Shown here one piece after another: positions 38,491-50,246 of a stretch of DNA of 64,000 nt. How positions within the stretch are numbered: the first letter of the stretch is position 1; each line of letters starts with the position of its first letter. The notes beneath the pieces are model-generated. The model did no database searches. It was not told where the DNA came from and saw nothing but the letters and a program-made list of their open reading frames with translations. The position numbers and the translations under genes were made by a program. The stretch is from Pycnopodia helianthoides (taxonomy: Eukaryota > Echinodermata > Asteroidea > Forcipulatida > Asteriidae). The stretch is taken from the NCBI GenBank assembly GCA_032158295.1, contig CM063248.1, positions 14,770,657 through 14,834,656 of the forward strand, given 5' to 3'.

Positions 38491-40540
38491 CACCATAGCT
38501 CGTTATACACTGAGAAAGTAGTGTTATCACAAACCTTAGTTTCTAGAACAAGAACAAGAACAAGAGCCACAACAACAACAGCAACACCAGCAGCAACAAA
38601 AATGGCATCGTGACACAAGCACCGTTCATAAAAAAAAAACTGAAAGAGACACCAACAACTAGCAGTTTGAGTTTAAATTATTTTTGCTTTAAATGTCTAC
38701 ATAAAACATGCATAATCTGTTGAATGCGACAATTCGCGATACTTCTTTGTCCGTTCAACTTCTTGCTCGTTTTCAGTCGATTGAAAAGTTGAAGCTTGTC
38801 ACATGGCTAGTCGTATCTCTATACACCCAAAACAGCAAGTTCTTTGGGAATAGATGCCACTGCACTGAACAACCGGCTTTCACAATAATCACACAAATTA
38901 TCAAATTCTCACTTGATTTAAAGTTGGTGTCAAATATAATGGGCACGCTACAACTATCGCTTAACAGTGACCTCTGACACTTTTGGTTTTTTTATCATCA
39001 AAATCTGACGAAGACTTTGGTCTCCATGGTTGGTACTTCATACAATGCCCCTGACTATCAGCAAAAGACAAGCTCTACACACAATCACATTATAATGCAC
39101 AGGGTGAAAGAAAAAAAAACCCGGAGCAATAAAATCTTATCTTTCCGAGCAGAAGTACAGCTGTACTGGAAGGCCATTGAGGGCATGTATTGCTAAATAT
39201 TCAACAAAGCTAAACATGTACTGGGCCAGATAACCCATCAGAAGGCAAGCGGAAGACAAGCTTTTGAAACATGGGTTGTCGTGCATTTTGAGCCCCTGTA
39301 ATGAGTGCACAACACACACAGACCACTATGACATGCATGTCCCCCAATCACAAATACTACTCGACCAGTGTATTATGTTATAGGCCCATATGTACCACAC
39401 AGCCTGCTATTGTGTTGTGTTTGTGGCTGTAATTATGATTTAACTGCATTAGTTTAGTTCGATTGTACACATTAAGGTTTTGTTTTTTCCCGTCAATCCA
39501 TTGTTGTTTTTAGACACGTGGTTTACAGCCACTTCTTAATTATTCATTTTTTTACATGGTGTGCGGCAAAAGTGTACACACCTGGATGAGCTTCAACAAT
39601 GATTTGTAAAATTGTAAAATTTAATTTACAGCAATTACAACCCCTTAAAAACAAAACCAAAATACACTACTAAAACGAACCAGGACTTACAAACCACTTT
39701 GATCGGTTGTCACCAACATCCTTATCTAGAATGCGCAACAAATTATCAGAAAATAAACAGCGTAGATCTGGTTCTTTATGTTCCATGCCATTTTTAGCAG
39801 GCAATCGAAAATTTGTCTCACAATCTCGTATGGTTGCACTAACAAATTTGTTACCCCAAAATGTATACAAAATATGGCACCGAGTTTTACAGGCATGGGG
39901 CCGCCACGAAGGAAACGCTGACACTGCTGCACTTCAGTGCGTACTATAGAATCACTTCGTTAGCACACGATACTTTTTTTGTTTGCAAACAAAGACTTAT
40001 CATAATGTATCCACAAGAAAATTATGTGAACATTAAATTAGTATTGTTTTTTTTTCCTCAGAGATTGTAAACAGTCCCATGGACTCCAAGATGCATTGTA
40101 GACCTACATGGTTTTCTAATGACTTGGATGAGAGAAACTACTCAAAGTTGCGTGTCTCATTAGTGACGAACAATTTCAAAGTCCGCATCTTAGATTTCTG
40201 ACGATCCAGGGAGATCTTTCTGTGTATAAGATTGTCCATTTCAAAGTGACGACTAGTTCGTGATTGCCACACAGCGCTGAGAAAAGACATGAGTATTTTC
40301 GTTGGACACTGGACACGAGATGTCGCTGATGAAAGCTGTTGTTTATTTTTAGTTGACGACTTAGCATACTGGAAGTTTTGCAATCGTACGAGTTGTCATA
40401 ACGTATTTGTATGCACTTGTCAGATATATCTTTAAAACTTGCAAACTTCATTAATTACAGCTGTTTGCATTCAGATAAAACTCCAGTTGTTTGCAATTAA
40501 TTGAATTTTATTCACACATTTCGTGACAAATGCATGCATG

Positions 40541-40670
40541 CTGCAATGCCGAGCGATAAAGAGCACTGGACTCGAGCTCTGGTGTTTCTGATCAGCAGAG
40601 TGTGGGTTCGAGTCCCGGTCGTGACACTTGTGTCCTTGAGCAAGGTACTTTACCATGATTGCTTTGCAAA
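40541..40670 (+). mobile_element. tRNA-derived SINE fragment (copy 3, head only)
   Basis: A tRNA-like head with A-box region GCCGAGCGATAAAGAGCACT and B box GGTTCGAGTCC (40605-40615). It matches the head of the 6778-7110 element through TGACACTTGTGTCCTTGAGC and stops after about 130 bp, lacking the conserved body. Opposite orientation to the other two copies. It is not a functional tRNA gene: the acceptor and anticodon arms do not fold properly by eye. Confidence 0.75.
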
Positions 40671-43443
40671 ACCAACGGTGATTTAAGGAGTATTCAAGGG
40701 CTATTTCCCTCGCCTTTGACAATATTACAGATGGAAATATTTCTCTGGGGATTGGAACCTGATATGACCCTTATAATCAGTGAGCTTCAACACTGAAAAC
40801 ACCTATTTTATTTGCGATAGTTACAAATACTGCACTTTGTCTTCATGCATTCATCACGGAGCATCCATTTTATTTTATCCCATTTAAATCAATGTAACCA
40901 AACCGAGGGTTGTGGTGGGAAAATAGACTGATCCCCTTTTGGGTAATGATAATCAGTGTTTATTATAACACTGGACACCAGGGACATGACTTGGTAGCAG
41001 AGGATGGAACAGAAATACGTTTTCCGTTTCTTATCCTTTTAAAGTATCAACAAACGCCATAGGGATTTCATGCATGAAACATTTTATATACGTCCGTATA
41101 TAAACGCACATGACAGTTTACATTTGGCGAAACAACGCAAACTGATGTGTTTCTCTTACACAAACTACCCCAGCGCAACATTCAGTTTCTCAACAAGACA
41201 AGAACCAGAAACTAAACATGCACGCTGAATTTTAACTCATATTGACATAGAATCAATCATTATTTAAAATTCAGCAGAAACATCCTGGCTTCAGCTTAAA
41301 CTAATGTTAATGTTTGGTGAACGGGGAAAAGGTGAGCAAATTAAAACTAATGACGGCCCGATCTGCATACAACAAAACCTCAACTATAAATAGAGCCCGA
41401 ACCAAAACCGCCACCCGTTTTATCAATACAAATCTGAAACTTCGTACCTACTTTTAACTGGGGGAAAAAACCCATGTTTCTGGCTAACGGCATGCATGGT
41501 GCGTTGTTGTAAAGTCCCATAAACACCAAGACAAACAAAGCCCGAGTATGGGGTAATCACTAAATAAGCAAGAAACCTAAAACGTTTCTGTAATATGTTG
41601 GTAAGGACCATTAAGGTTGTTTTTATACGGGGAATAAATACCGCAGAATACATTTTGAGACAAAGTTCGTTTAGGGAAGCAAGGGTTGGAAACAGCACCA
41701 GCAATATTTCACTTTAAGTATCCATAATGATCAAAATGCTACGCATATGATACTATGTAGGTTTGCACAGGTACCCTGCTGACCGTTTTCTTGAATTTGT
41801 CTATAGTGTTATTACCTTTTATGAAATTGGTCCTGCATGGGGGGCAGCGAAGACGGATTCAACTGTTTTCAAATTAGCAAAACCAAGACAATAGTCTGTA
41901 TGGATTACTGATGCAGTAGTCTGGAGCATCAGATACGTCACTGCTAGTCGCCATTACAATGTGGCAGTCCAAACATTGAAAACGATCTGTCCAATTACAG
42001 TGCGGAATTAAAGTATTGCCCATGTAGACTGACGGCGAGTTGTATGACAAAGTAATTACAGCATTGTCACCCGCTAATGAGCATCAGCAAATAAATAAGA
42101 TTGTATGGCAAAAGAGACTGAACGTCAGACACTGACTGCATCGTCTTGATTGGGTTTGAGATACTTTTCCCCCTCCTTCAAGACGTCTATACTACGTGGA
42201 GTCAGCATCATTCTCTTCGTTTACAAACCTCTGATTGAAAGATACAGCGGACAAGGAAACCCCCTTGTGCAAGACCGATGCGCTGAGAGACACTCTTATA
42301 CGAGAAGACGGTGTGCCACCGTGCGATCGTCCAAATCCTACCGGGGACCCTCGGCTACATCCACCCACGGACCGATGACTGATCGACCCGTCAAACATTG
42401 AATGAGGAAAAACAAGCAATTACAGAATTTCACTTCTTTGATGGAAAATCGTCCGAAGCTCAAGTCTGCCGTTTCCAAGCAAACACGGGGGGAAAATCTA
42501 ACGGAAAAAATAAGCTTTACTCTGACTTTTTTCACTTAAGAGCTATGCCTTTTTTGTGTGTGTGAGGTACGATCGCGCCCAGTTCAACGGGCCGGTGATG
42601 GATGACCAAGGAAATGCAATTTGCCCCGGGACGGATCCAAGCAATCGCCGGGAGCAACTTGCCCCCTGAGCACCGCTCCTGGTTGTATAAGCGATGGGGG
42701 CAATTCGTTTGTCGTCCAATCCTCATTACGAACCTGTCCCAATCTAAGGGGGGAATACAAACTCTACTCAGCAGTGAGGTCGGGCGAGTTGGGTAGTTCG
42801 ACCTGCGGCTACAGCTGCCAAATATTCTCAATATTTGCTTTAAAACCCAAAATTGAATTCGTCCCTTATTACAGTAGTCAATTTTCAAAGAGTCTTTTTC
42901 TGTGAAACTGTCATCAAATTAAAGTTGCTGAGTTTGAAAACAGAGATAATAAAATATCACCTTAATGCTGCACATGTTGTGATAACATTAGCATAACATC
43001 TGTGATTGGTGAGCTGCATGGGACATAATGATTGTACTCACAACTTTATTTGAACATTTAGAACTTAGGAACTAATTCTGTAAATCATAATAACTTTACT
43101 CTAATAAGTTAATCATATGGGTTCTGGCACAATGGTGGAATGACTGGAGGCAATTGCATGCTTTGTGTAACTCATGAATTCCTTTGCAATGAAATGAAAC
43201 AACAAAACCGAATCTACAAAAGTCAGCATTGATGATTGATTATGAGAACTCATTCCCCATTAGCCCATACAGATATAATTACCAAAAACAACAGGTGAAA
43301 GTTTTCGTTGTTATGTTTAGAAATGGTGATTATTTTTCTATCGAATCCCTAATCACAAGATGTGGTGGACACGGTCCTAAAAGGTAGTGTCATCGTTTGG
43401 TTTGTGTCAAAGTTATGTTTATTTATATAGACAAACCTGAATA

Positions 43444-43790
43444 CAGTGTCTACTTGTTGAGAAAACAGCAACAAACTGTCACAATAATTTCCATCAAGAA
43501 CGTCGAATCCATCCACGTTTAACGTGGTGACAGCGGGGACCATCCACATCCCTGGCCGCATCATTTACAAACGAACACCACGGAAATTTGAATCCCCCCA
43601 AAGTCGCCATCGGGCGATCGTTGGAGATTCAAATTTTTACGATTTACTTTTTTCTAATCTACGGGGGTACTTCAGACGAAAAAAAATCACTACCATAACC
43701 ATCTTTATAACAAAGTGTACTTTTGGATAAAAAATTCACGTTTTTTTCCCAGGGTCATGACCCTACCTATAATTCTATTTTTTCATGGGG
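43444..43790. repeat. Dispersed repeat with internal hairpin (copy 1)
   Basis: Shares GAGAAAACAGCAA, GAACGTCGAATCCATCCA, CTGGCCGCA, GGAGATTCAAATTT, CTACGGGGGTACTTCAGACG and CCATCTTTATAACAA with 52918-53265, at perhaps 75-80 percent identity in the same orientation. At 43584-43636 AAATTTGAATC pairs with GATTCAAATTT, with CCAA/TTGG and CGCC/GGCG nested inside. Confidence 0.7.
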
Positions 43791-44521
43791 ACATTTGCCT
43801 ATAACTCTCCTCTGGGTATCCGTTTATACATGCTTAGATAGTTCCTCTTGCCCGTCGACGGTCCACTCCTTTGTGGTAATTGCAAAAACACACTAATCAA
43901 TGATCTAGTTTGTGTTGTCGCCCACTCCCGTCCCGAGCAACAATAAAAGCTAATCGGTAGCTCCACAAAATCCACTTGAGGATTTAGATGTGACCAGGTC
44001 ATCACCAGAGAGCCCTCCCCGTGCCTAAGCCCCCGAAGCCGGCTTGGGGTCAGCACGAGCTGCTGGACTCACAGTAACTTTTCGGTCTTTTGTTGCTAAA
44101 GTGATCTATTTGAACATCATTGGAAAGAGAGTGGTGGCAAGATGTCATCAAGAAAGTACACAAGATTAACTTAAACCATGGGTTTATCGTACTCAGATCA
44201 CTTGCATTATCTTGTACAGCTCGCTTTATAGAGCTAATGAAACCATAATCTGTCACTTTAATAAATCATTTTGCAAGACATGTTGTACATTAATTTGGTA
44301 TTGTTGTAGTTTTCCATCGGTGGTTATATTTGATCTCACATGTGACATTTAAAATGGAATGAATTACCTATCGATTACAAGTTTTCACAATAAATTAAAA
44401 CATTTCGTTGTAACGTGGCATCAAGTTTGAACGAAATCTACATCCAAAGATGACATGCTCTGAACCACGCATGCCCAATGTCTACGAAGTTGTTCCAACC
44501 AGTTTAATCTAAACTCTACAC

Positions 44522-44871
44522 TTAAAGGAACATTACAGAATTGGTTTTTGCTAACAAAACAGTTGCTGGCAGTTGCTTTATGTAATCCACCACATACATA
44601 AACTGACAAACCTGTAGAAGTTTGAGATCGATCGGCCATCTGGGTCACGAGAAAATAGTGAAAACCGATTACACATTTGCATGAAATCATATAGATTCAA
44701 CAAATGAATAAAACGCTCACTGAGCAAATATGGCATTTCAGACAGAAATATTTCAAGAGATGTTTTCTACTATCATCATCATTAGATCGTGTAAGTTTTA
44801 TGTAAATCTGTGATCAAAAGTACATTATTTTTACAAGTTTTTTTCTTACCAATTCTGTAATGTTCCTTTAA
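44522..44871. mobile_element. TTAA-flanked MITE (copy 3, internal deletion)
   Basis: Same ends and orientation as copy 2. It retains the GTAATCCACCACATACATAA segment of copy 1 that copy 2 lacks, and lacks the block between CTCACTGAGC and AAATATGGCATTTCA, so it is an internally deleted derivative. Confidence 0.82.
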
Positions 44872-45859
44872 GCATTTCTGCTGGGTGACGATTTTAAACC
44901 TGAAGCTTGCATAAAAAAAATCTAACTGATACATATTTAGTCCACTCTAAATTTGCAAACTAAGTTTACCGATACTATCCAACCGAACAGTGATAAAGAA
45001 CAGCCATAAACGTTTTTCAACTTTATCTATATACTAAGGATGTACGATGTAAATTAAATAGTATTTCCGGACACAAATCAAGACATGAAACAATGCCATT
45101 CAACGTATCGAGGGCTACTGTATCCGCCCTTATAGTCACCAGGCATCAATTAATTCACAACTTGACATCCTCCCTCTGGTTTCCATACAATTGGTTTTGT
45201 TAGCCCCTCGAGTTTGGTTTCTAAAACTAAGCGAGTATACAATCGTCCGTATAGACGAAAGAAAGGAAGAGACGAAGCATTGATCGCGTGAGATCGATCA
45301 TAACTTAGCGAATAGTCTACATCGGTTAAACACCCATAAAGACTAATAATTAAATTTTCTTGATGTGCATTAAGTTTGGAAGACATTTTCTTTTATAATG
45401 CTAATGTTCGTCGCATTCCTTGTATGCAACAACAGCTAAGTATGCCGATTATTGTCACACAACAAGGGAGCCAGACTACGATTTCTTCCAGCCTCCGTTT
45501 GGTTTGACCTTGATTTGAATGGGAATGCAAACAAAATGGCTGCAGTGATACGCAAGGTCCAAAGACTTTCTGAAAGTTCGGTGCATATAATATCAATACT
45601 GGCATGGTTGATTCTCCTTTTCAAATTTATCAGTTAATTTCAATTCAGACATCATGGAATTCATAAATGAATTATAAATCCACTCATCTGGATTTGGTTA
45701 TGAGTGAATTCATCAAAACAATATTTTTCTCCCAGCAACATATCATTAAACTTCAGAAATTTCACTGAAAAAGAGCTCTCTAATTTTCAACAAAAACATA
45801 CTTAACATTAGTTTTCTTAAATCCATTTTTTAACGTACGCTGATCCTATTGGAGATAAG

Positions 45860-46189
45860 AGTCAAGACTAAATGCACAAAACAACAAAACTGTGAAAAAG
45901 TAAGCTCAATTTCTCATCGAAGTTCCAAGAAAATAATGAAATAAAAACAAAACACCCTTGTTGCATAGAATTGTGTGCCTTCAGATGCCTGAGAAAGGCT
46001 TCATGCCTGAAAGCCTTTCTCAGATTCAAATTTTAGGGTGAAAATGACCCCTTTCTTAAAGTAAATTACTTCAAAGGGGGTCATTTCTTACAATGTTTTG
46101 TAATATCAACAGCTCCCCAGTGCTCTTAACCAAGTAAGTTTTTATGGTCATTAACTTGTGGACCAAAAGTACACCCTGCCTTTAAAAGG
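45860..46189. mobile_element. Probable diverged MITE with internal hairpin
   Basis: Ends at CACCCTGCCTTTAA. An internal arm pair CTGAGAAAGGCTT (45989-46001) and AAGCCTTTCTCAG (46011-46023) forms a 13-bp perfect hairpin. The flanks, including AACACCCTTGTTGCATAGAA and AATTGTGTGCCTTCAGATGC, resemble a short element I associate with sea star genomes from memory; no comparison could be run. The left boundary is approximate. Confidence 0.35.
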
Positions 46190-49100
46190 AGTCTAGACAT
46201 AAGACAAGAGTTGTGAGCCACTGTAATTAATGTCAAACAGTTGTGCTACTTTTACGAACAGAAGTTACAGATGGTGGAAAGTTCATCATCGGCTGATCTG
46301 TAAAACGTTTTAATGATGATAGCTTTCTGAAAGATAGTTATCTATCATATTACATAATTAATTTGGTTTCTTGGTATTAATTGTAACAGTTAAAAAAGTA
46401 TTTAAAAAAGTAACATAAACGACGAAGAGAAAAAAAGTAGAATTTCTTCAAAATTTCCAACACACCCTAGGACGTGTATATTAAGGTATTGCGTAATATT
46501 TTGTATATTGATGACACAAAGTGTGAATTGCAATCATTTCATATCAGACTTCAACAGTCCGTAAACTAAACACTCTGGTGATTTCGTTACGCCAGACAAG
46601 CCATTCTATAGGGACTTTGTTTGATGGGGCATGGACTGTGATCCTTTCCCCCAAAATATTAACACTGACCGAAGATAAAAACGAACATCTTGGCGTCACG
46701 GATGCCCGAAGGGATTGTTACACCGGGGAGTGGGTATAATTTGTAAAATAAAATACAAGAATTAAACCTAATTTATTTGCTCGCGATGAATTTGTGTACG
46801 ATTGGTGTGGGAGGAAATTACTGTGTAGCGTTCGGTGAGAATGTAAACAGATTTGAGTCAAAGAATATAGAGCATACCTGAGAGTGGTTAATGTATTAAA
46901 CCGGATTGGTGGAGCTGACAAAATAGTCGCAAACAGTGTTGTGTGATCGATCGTATACATGAAATAAAAAATATGTGAAAATTTGGGCTGAATCAGTTTT
47001 TTGAGTCAGGAGAAAATAGTGAAAAACGCATGCACAATTTTCAGCATGTAAACATAATGTTCTTAACTTTGTTTGTAGTAACCGAAATCAGCTGTTGCAT
47101 TTTGAAAAGGTTTTCAGATACAGTTTTCTCGAATATGACTTCATTTCAGATGAAAATATTTCACAGAAAAAAAGGTTTGAGTATGTTTTGTGTCCTTACC
47201 AATCATGTATAAAAACAAGTAAGCAAATTTACGCCACATGCCATTATTGATAATTAGTGTAGCTGTTACTGCATGAAAAGTGATTGTTATCCGTAGTTTT
47301 CTCGGTATCTGAAAATTAAAAACTGGTGAATGTTTTAAACTTCTCCCCGCCAGCTTTCCAAACTCGGTAAAACTTTACAAGAACGCACCCCTTTATCGCA
47401 TTCGCTGGGACTGCATTTACGAAGCAATTTCAAGTCAGATAAAAATTTGTTTCAATCTTGTTTTATACATCAAACTTGGTCAGTGTGGAGGTAGCTTTTA
47501 AAGGCAAAATAATCCCTCCAAATTTACAAGTTAAAATGGGGCTATAGTATTGGCAAAAATATTTCCAAATGCATTTTCGAGACAAATCCCACATTGTAAA
47601 TAGCCCAAAAATTCGTCCAACGTAACAGAGCTTTCCCGACAGATAAAGCCAGAGGGTCATCTCTGTGCAGATGAAGTAGTTTTGGTGCATATCAGTTGGC
47701 TCTTTTTTTGCCATATTTATAAGGTAATCCTAGAAAACTTAGGTATACAAAATGACTAAGTAAAAGTTCAAGAGGATATTCTGGAAATATTTTCCAAGCT
47801 TTCACCAAACAAATTTTGGGTGGATTGCATGAACTATATCTTCCTGGTAGCCTTATTTTCACATGTCTCCGTTTTGTTACTTCTGCTGTCGATTTGCGAC
47901 TGTTGAGATCTTCTTTCATGCTTTGTACATTTCAATCTCAAAACGAACAATACGCAACAAACGTAGAACATCTCAAGGTTGGAAGTTCTCTAAGATCACA
48001 AAATTAACAATCTGGATGGCAATCATTCTGTAAACAGTAAGTCTCGTTTCAAAGGACCATTCACTGTGCCAACAAGGAATTGCTTAAATCTTGTTCCTCA
48101 TAAAATTGTCTGTGTTTTTACAAGAAAGAGCAGTGTAAATAAAACGACTGCAGCATCGCTTTGAACGTATTTCCGTTCTCGAATAAAAAAAGAAACGAAC
48201 AAGAAAACATGCGTCTATATTCCATCCATGTTTTCATAAAAAAATAGCATACCTACAAATTTCCCTAGAAAAGTTTAAACTTATATGGTAATCATGTATT
48301 ATGTGCCTAGACTGTACTTTAAGACTGCTAAATTATTTTTTATATTACATGTGGGTCGGGTGGCTTGCTTGAGTAAAAAAAACAAAAGTGCAAGAAATGT
48401 CCATGTCAGTCCATGTTGAGGGAAATAACTTTCAGAAACCACCCGGTTCAATAACTGGAATTTCTCATTCTTTTACCAAAACAAGCCGAATGTCAACGTA
48501 GAGATTGAACTTCGAGGCTATTTTTTATTCTTCTTTGGCATTCACTATGACGGACAAGTTCACCGATTATCAGCTGTAACTACATGTGATATTAAGTATG
48601 TACTAGATATCATTATCTTCATGTGTCAAAATATAATCACTTTGTGATTAAGAGTTAATCAAAGAAAACCCTGGTTATTTGTTATTTTCAAACCAATGAC
48701 GTTAGCGTTGATGTTAACCCTAACGTCAATTTCTTGTTGGCAACGTTTGTGCAGAACGACTGTTTTTATCCTAACTGAACCAAATACAAGTTCTCAAGTA
48801 TTTAATATCATTGACTATCGAAGATGCTTCCGGATGTGTCATGAAGTATTCAGGAAAGAGAAGGAAGTGGTGTTTATTTTTTATTTTTCAATTTTCGAAT
48901 AATTTTGCCTATCATAACGTACATAAAGTCGCCTGTGTTTGGATAAATAAAAAAATATTGCAAATAGGTGTAAATAGCAAGCATGCGTTTGATTTGTATG
49001 ATTTCACATTTGTAAGTTGAGTAAAGAATGTCGGTTGTTACTGTTACCAGAATTTTGAAGTCAACATTCCGGTGGTATTTTGAACGCGAAGTGTTCGTTG

Positions 49101-49320
49101 TTGTATTTTACTTATATTAGACAGTCCGGAACTTTGTTAAGAGGAAATTGTGAAAATAATGTAATAGAATCAGGAAGTTCACAGAGAGGACACAGTTAAA
49201 AAAGAAAGAAAAATAAACTAAAATAATACACGGCTCATGTTTAACTGAAAAGAATGATATTTTCATTTTTGTCTGTACAGTGGAATGATCAAAAATGAGA
49301 TCAAGTCAGATGTGAATTAC

Positions 49321-49912
49321 CTGGCCAATTTGCCTTCCACATGTGGGCGTGTGATTTGGTCGTTTTCATCCAAGGAAACGGTAAGTTCTGATTCCTGTCT
49401 TCGCCTTTTGTCTTTCCCCCAGACGAGGCGGTCGGTGTGTGATGATGAGGGCCAGGGTTTCCCCCGTGTGCCTGACCTGTGCCACGGCAGGCAGTCACAG
49501 CCGTCGAGGCTCCCTGCATGACGGTGTGACCAAGCTGCGGTGAATGCGTCTGCTGCATAGCCTCCCGGCCGTCACACGGCTGAGCAGCAGCGCCAGTCCC
49601 GGCCCCGCAGGCCTGCGTGCAGGCCGTGTCCTGAGGCAATGTCATGTTGGCCAGTGTCATCATGTTCATATTCGTCATACGCGAATACTGCAGCAATCCT
49701 TCGTCCACCCTGGACTCCACAACGGCCATGGGGGCACCGCCGTAGCCCCCTACCTGGGGTCCCGGCTTGTCGGCGTAGATGCACGCAGGTGGGGGAGGCG
49801 GGCTATAACTCCGGTGGCCTCCCGTAGATGCTGAAATCGGTGGGCCGACGAACTGATCATTGTGAAACCCGAAAGGCGAGTTGAAAAACGAGGGGCTGTT
49901 ACCTTCCATCAT
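49321..49912 (-). CDS. Xlox: Xlox/Pdx ParaHox homeobox gene, coding exon 1
   Basis: First coding exon of an Xlox (Pdx, Lox) ParaHox transcription factor, a nuclear DNA-binding protein that in deuterostomes patterns the mid-gut and, in vertebrates, pancreas. It encodes residues 1-197 plus the first base of Gly198. Visible features are a Ser/Phe/Asn-rich start, a proline run followed by ACIY (about residues 37-46, comparable to the SPPACLY region of vertebrate PDX1), a Met/Asn-rich stretch (79-93), a Gly/His-rich linker, and the hexapeptide FPWMK at 179-183, which in this family contacts PBC/Exd (Pbx) partners. The exon ends CCAG followed by the donor GTAATT at 49320. The start chosen is the first in-frame ATG, in the favourable context GGCACCATGATGG; the frame stays open upstream to a TAG at 50036-50038 without another ATG. 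An upstream non-coding or short coding exon cannot be excluded. Confidence 0.93.
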
Positions 49913-50038
49913 GGTGCCGTCTGGGGGAAACTGTGCTGCCAAGTTGCCGTAACCAAAAAGCTTTCTGAAACGATGCAGTGTACGGAACTCACGAGCTTCA
50001 GACGATGCGTTACTCAGAGGACGGTGGATGCGATGCTA
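49913..50038 (-). promoter_or_regulatory. Xlox 5' UTR (at least in part)
   Basis: Region directly upstream of the chosen ATG. The same reading frame remains open for about 41 codons without an ATG and is closed by TAG at 50036-50038, so it is most simply 5' UTR. A TTG at 49940-49942 is in frame, but there is no reason to prefer it over the ATG pair at 49907-49912. I see no convincing TATA box between 49950 and 50400, so the transcription start is not placed. Confidence 0.5.
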
Positions 50039-50226
50039 GGCCGGGGGGTTCCCGAGTCTGGATAGTCCACGGTGAACCATCACAATGACACACATCTCCC
50101 GTGCTGATGCATTTACAGGTGATGCTCGGTGCAAACACAGTGCTGGGGCCTTGCTGTAGCTATCTGTCTCGTTGTAATCCACAGACTTTAACTAGCATGA
50201 GGAAATGTCAGATATGGGGCTGACAG

Positions 50227-50246
50227 GGCGCCATCTAGTGACGTCA
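50227..50246 (-). promoter_or_regulatory. CRE palindrome overlapping a CTCF-like motif upstream of Xlox
   Basis: On the minus strand the sequence reads TGACGTCACTAGATGGCGCC. TGACGTCA (50239-50246) is a perfect cAMP-response element (CREB/ATF). CACTAGATGGCGC, overlapping its last two bases, fits the CTCF core CASYAGRKGGCRS at every position. The site lies about 0.32 kb upstream of the Xlox start codon, a natural place for a promoter-proximal regulatory or insulator element. Function is inferred from motif match only. Confidence 0.45.

Larger units (their letters stand above)
20955..49320 (-). other. Xlox: Xlox intron (about 28.4 kb)
   Basis: Single intron between the hexapeptide exon and the homeodomain exon, the position conserved in Pdx/Xlox genes. 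The donor GTAATT is at 49320 and the acceptor AG at 20955, preceded by a T-rich but not strongly pyrimidine-only tract. It is filled with dispersed repeats listed separately and AT-rich sequence. The open frames inside are short, lack recognisable domains and look like chance. Stretches where I see nothing specific are 21000-22030, 26400-28320, 29740-33120, 33490-35940, 37210-38430, 40800-43440 and 46190-49320, apart from simple repeats and unassigned GC-richer blocks. No other coding exon was recognised, but a small alternative exon would be missed by eye. Confidence 0.9.

Noticed and set aside
40541..40670. tRNA gene
   Set aside because: It has A and B boxes, but the cloverleaf stems do not form and it matches the head of the SINE family present elsewhere in the window.
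49544..49834. Open frames on both strands over Xlox exon 1
   Set aside because: Shadows of a GC-rich coding exon; only the minus frame with FPWMK and a matching splice donor is credible.
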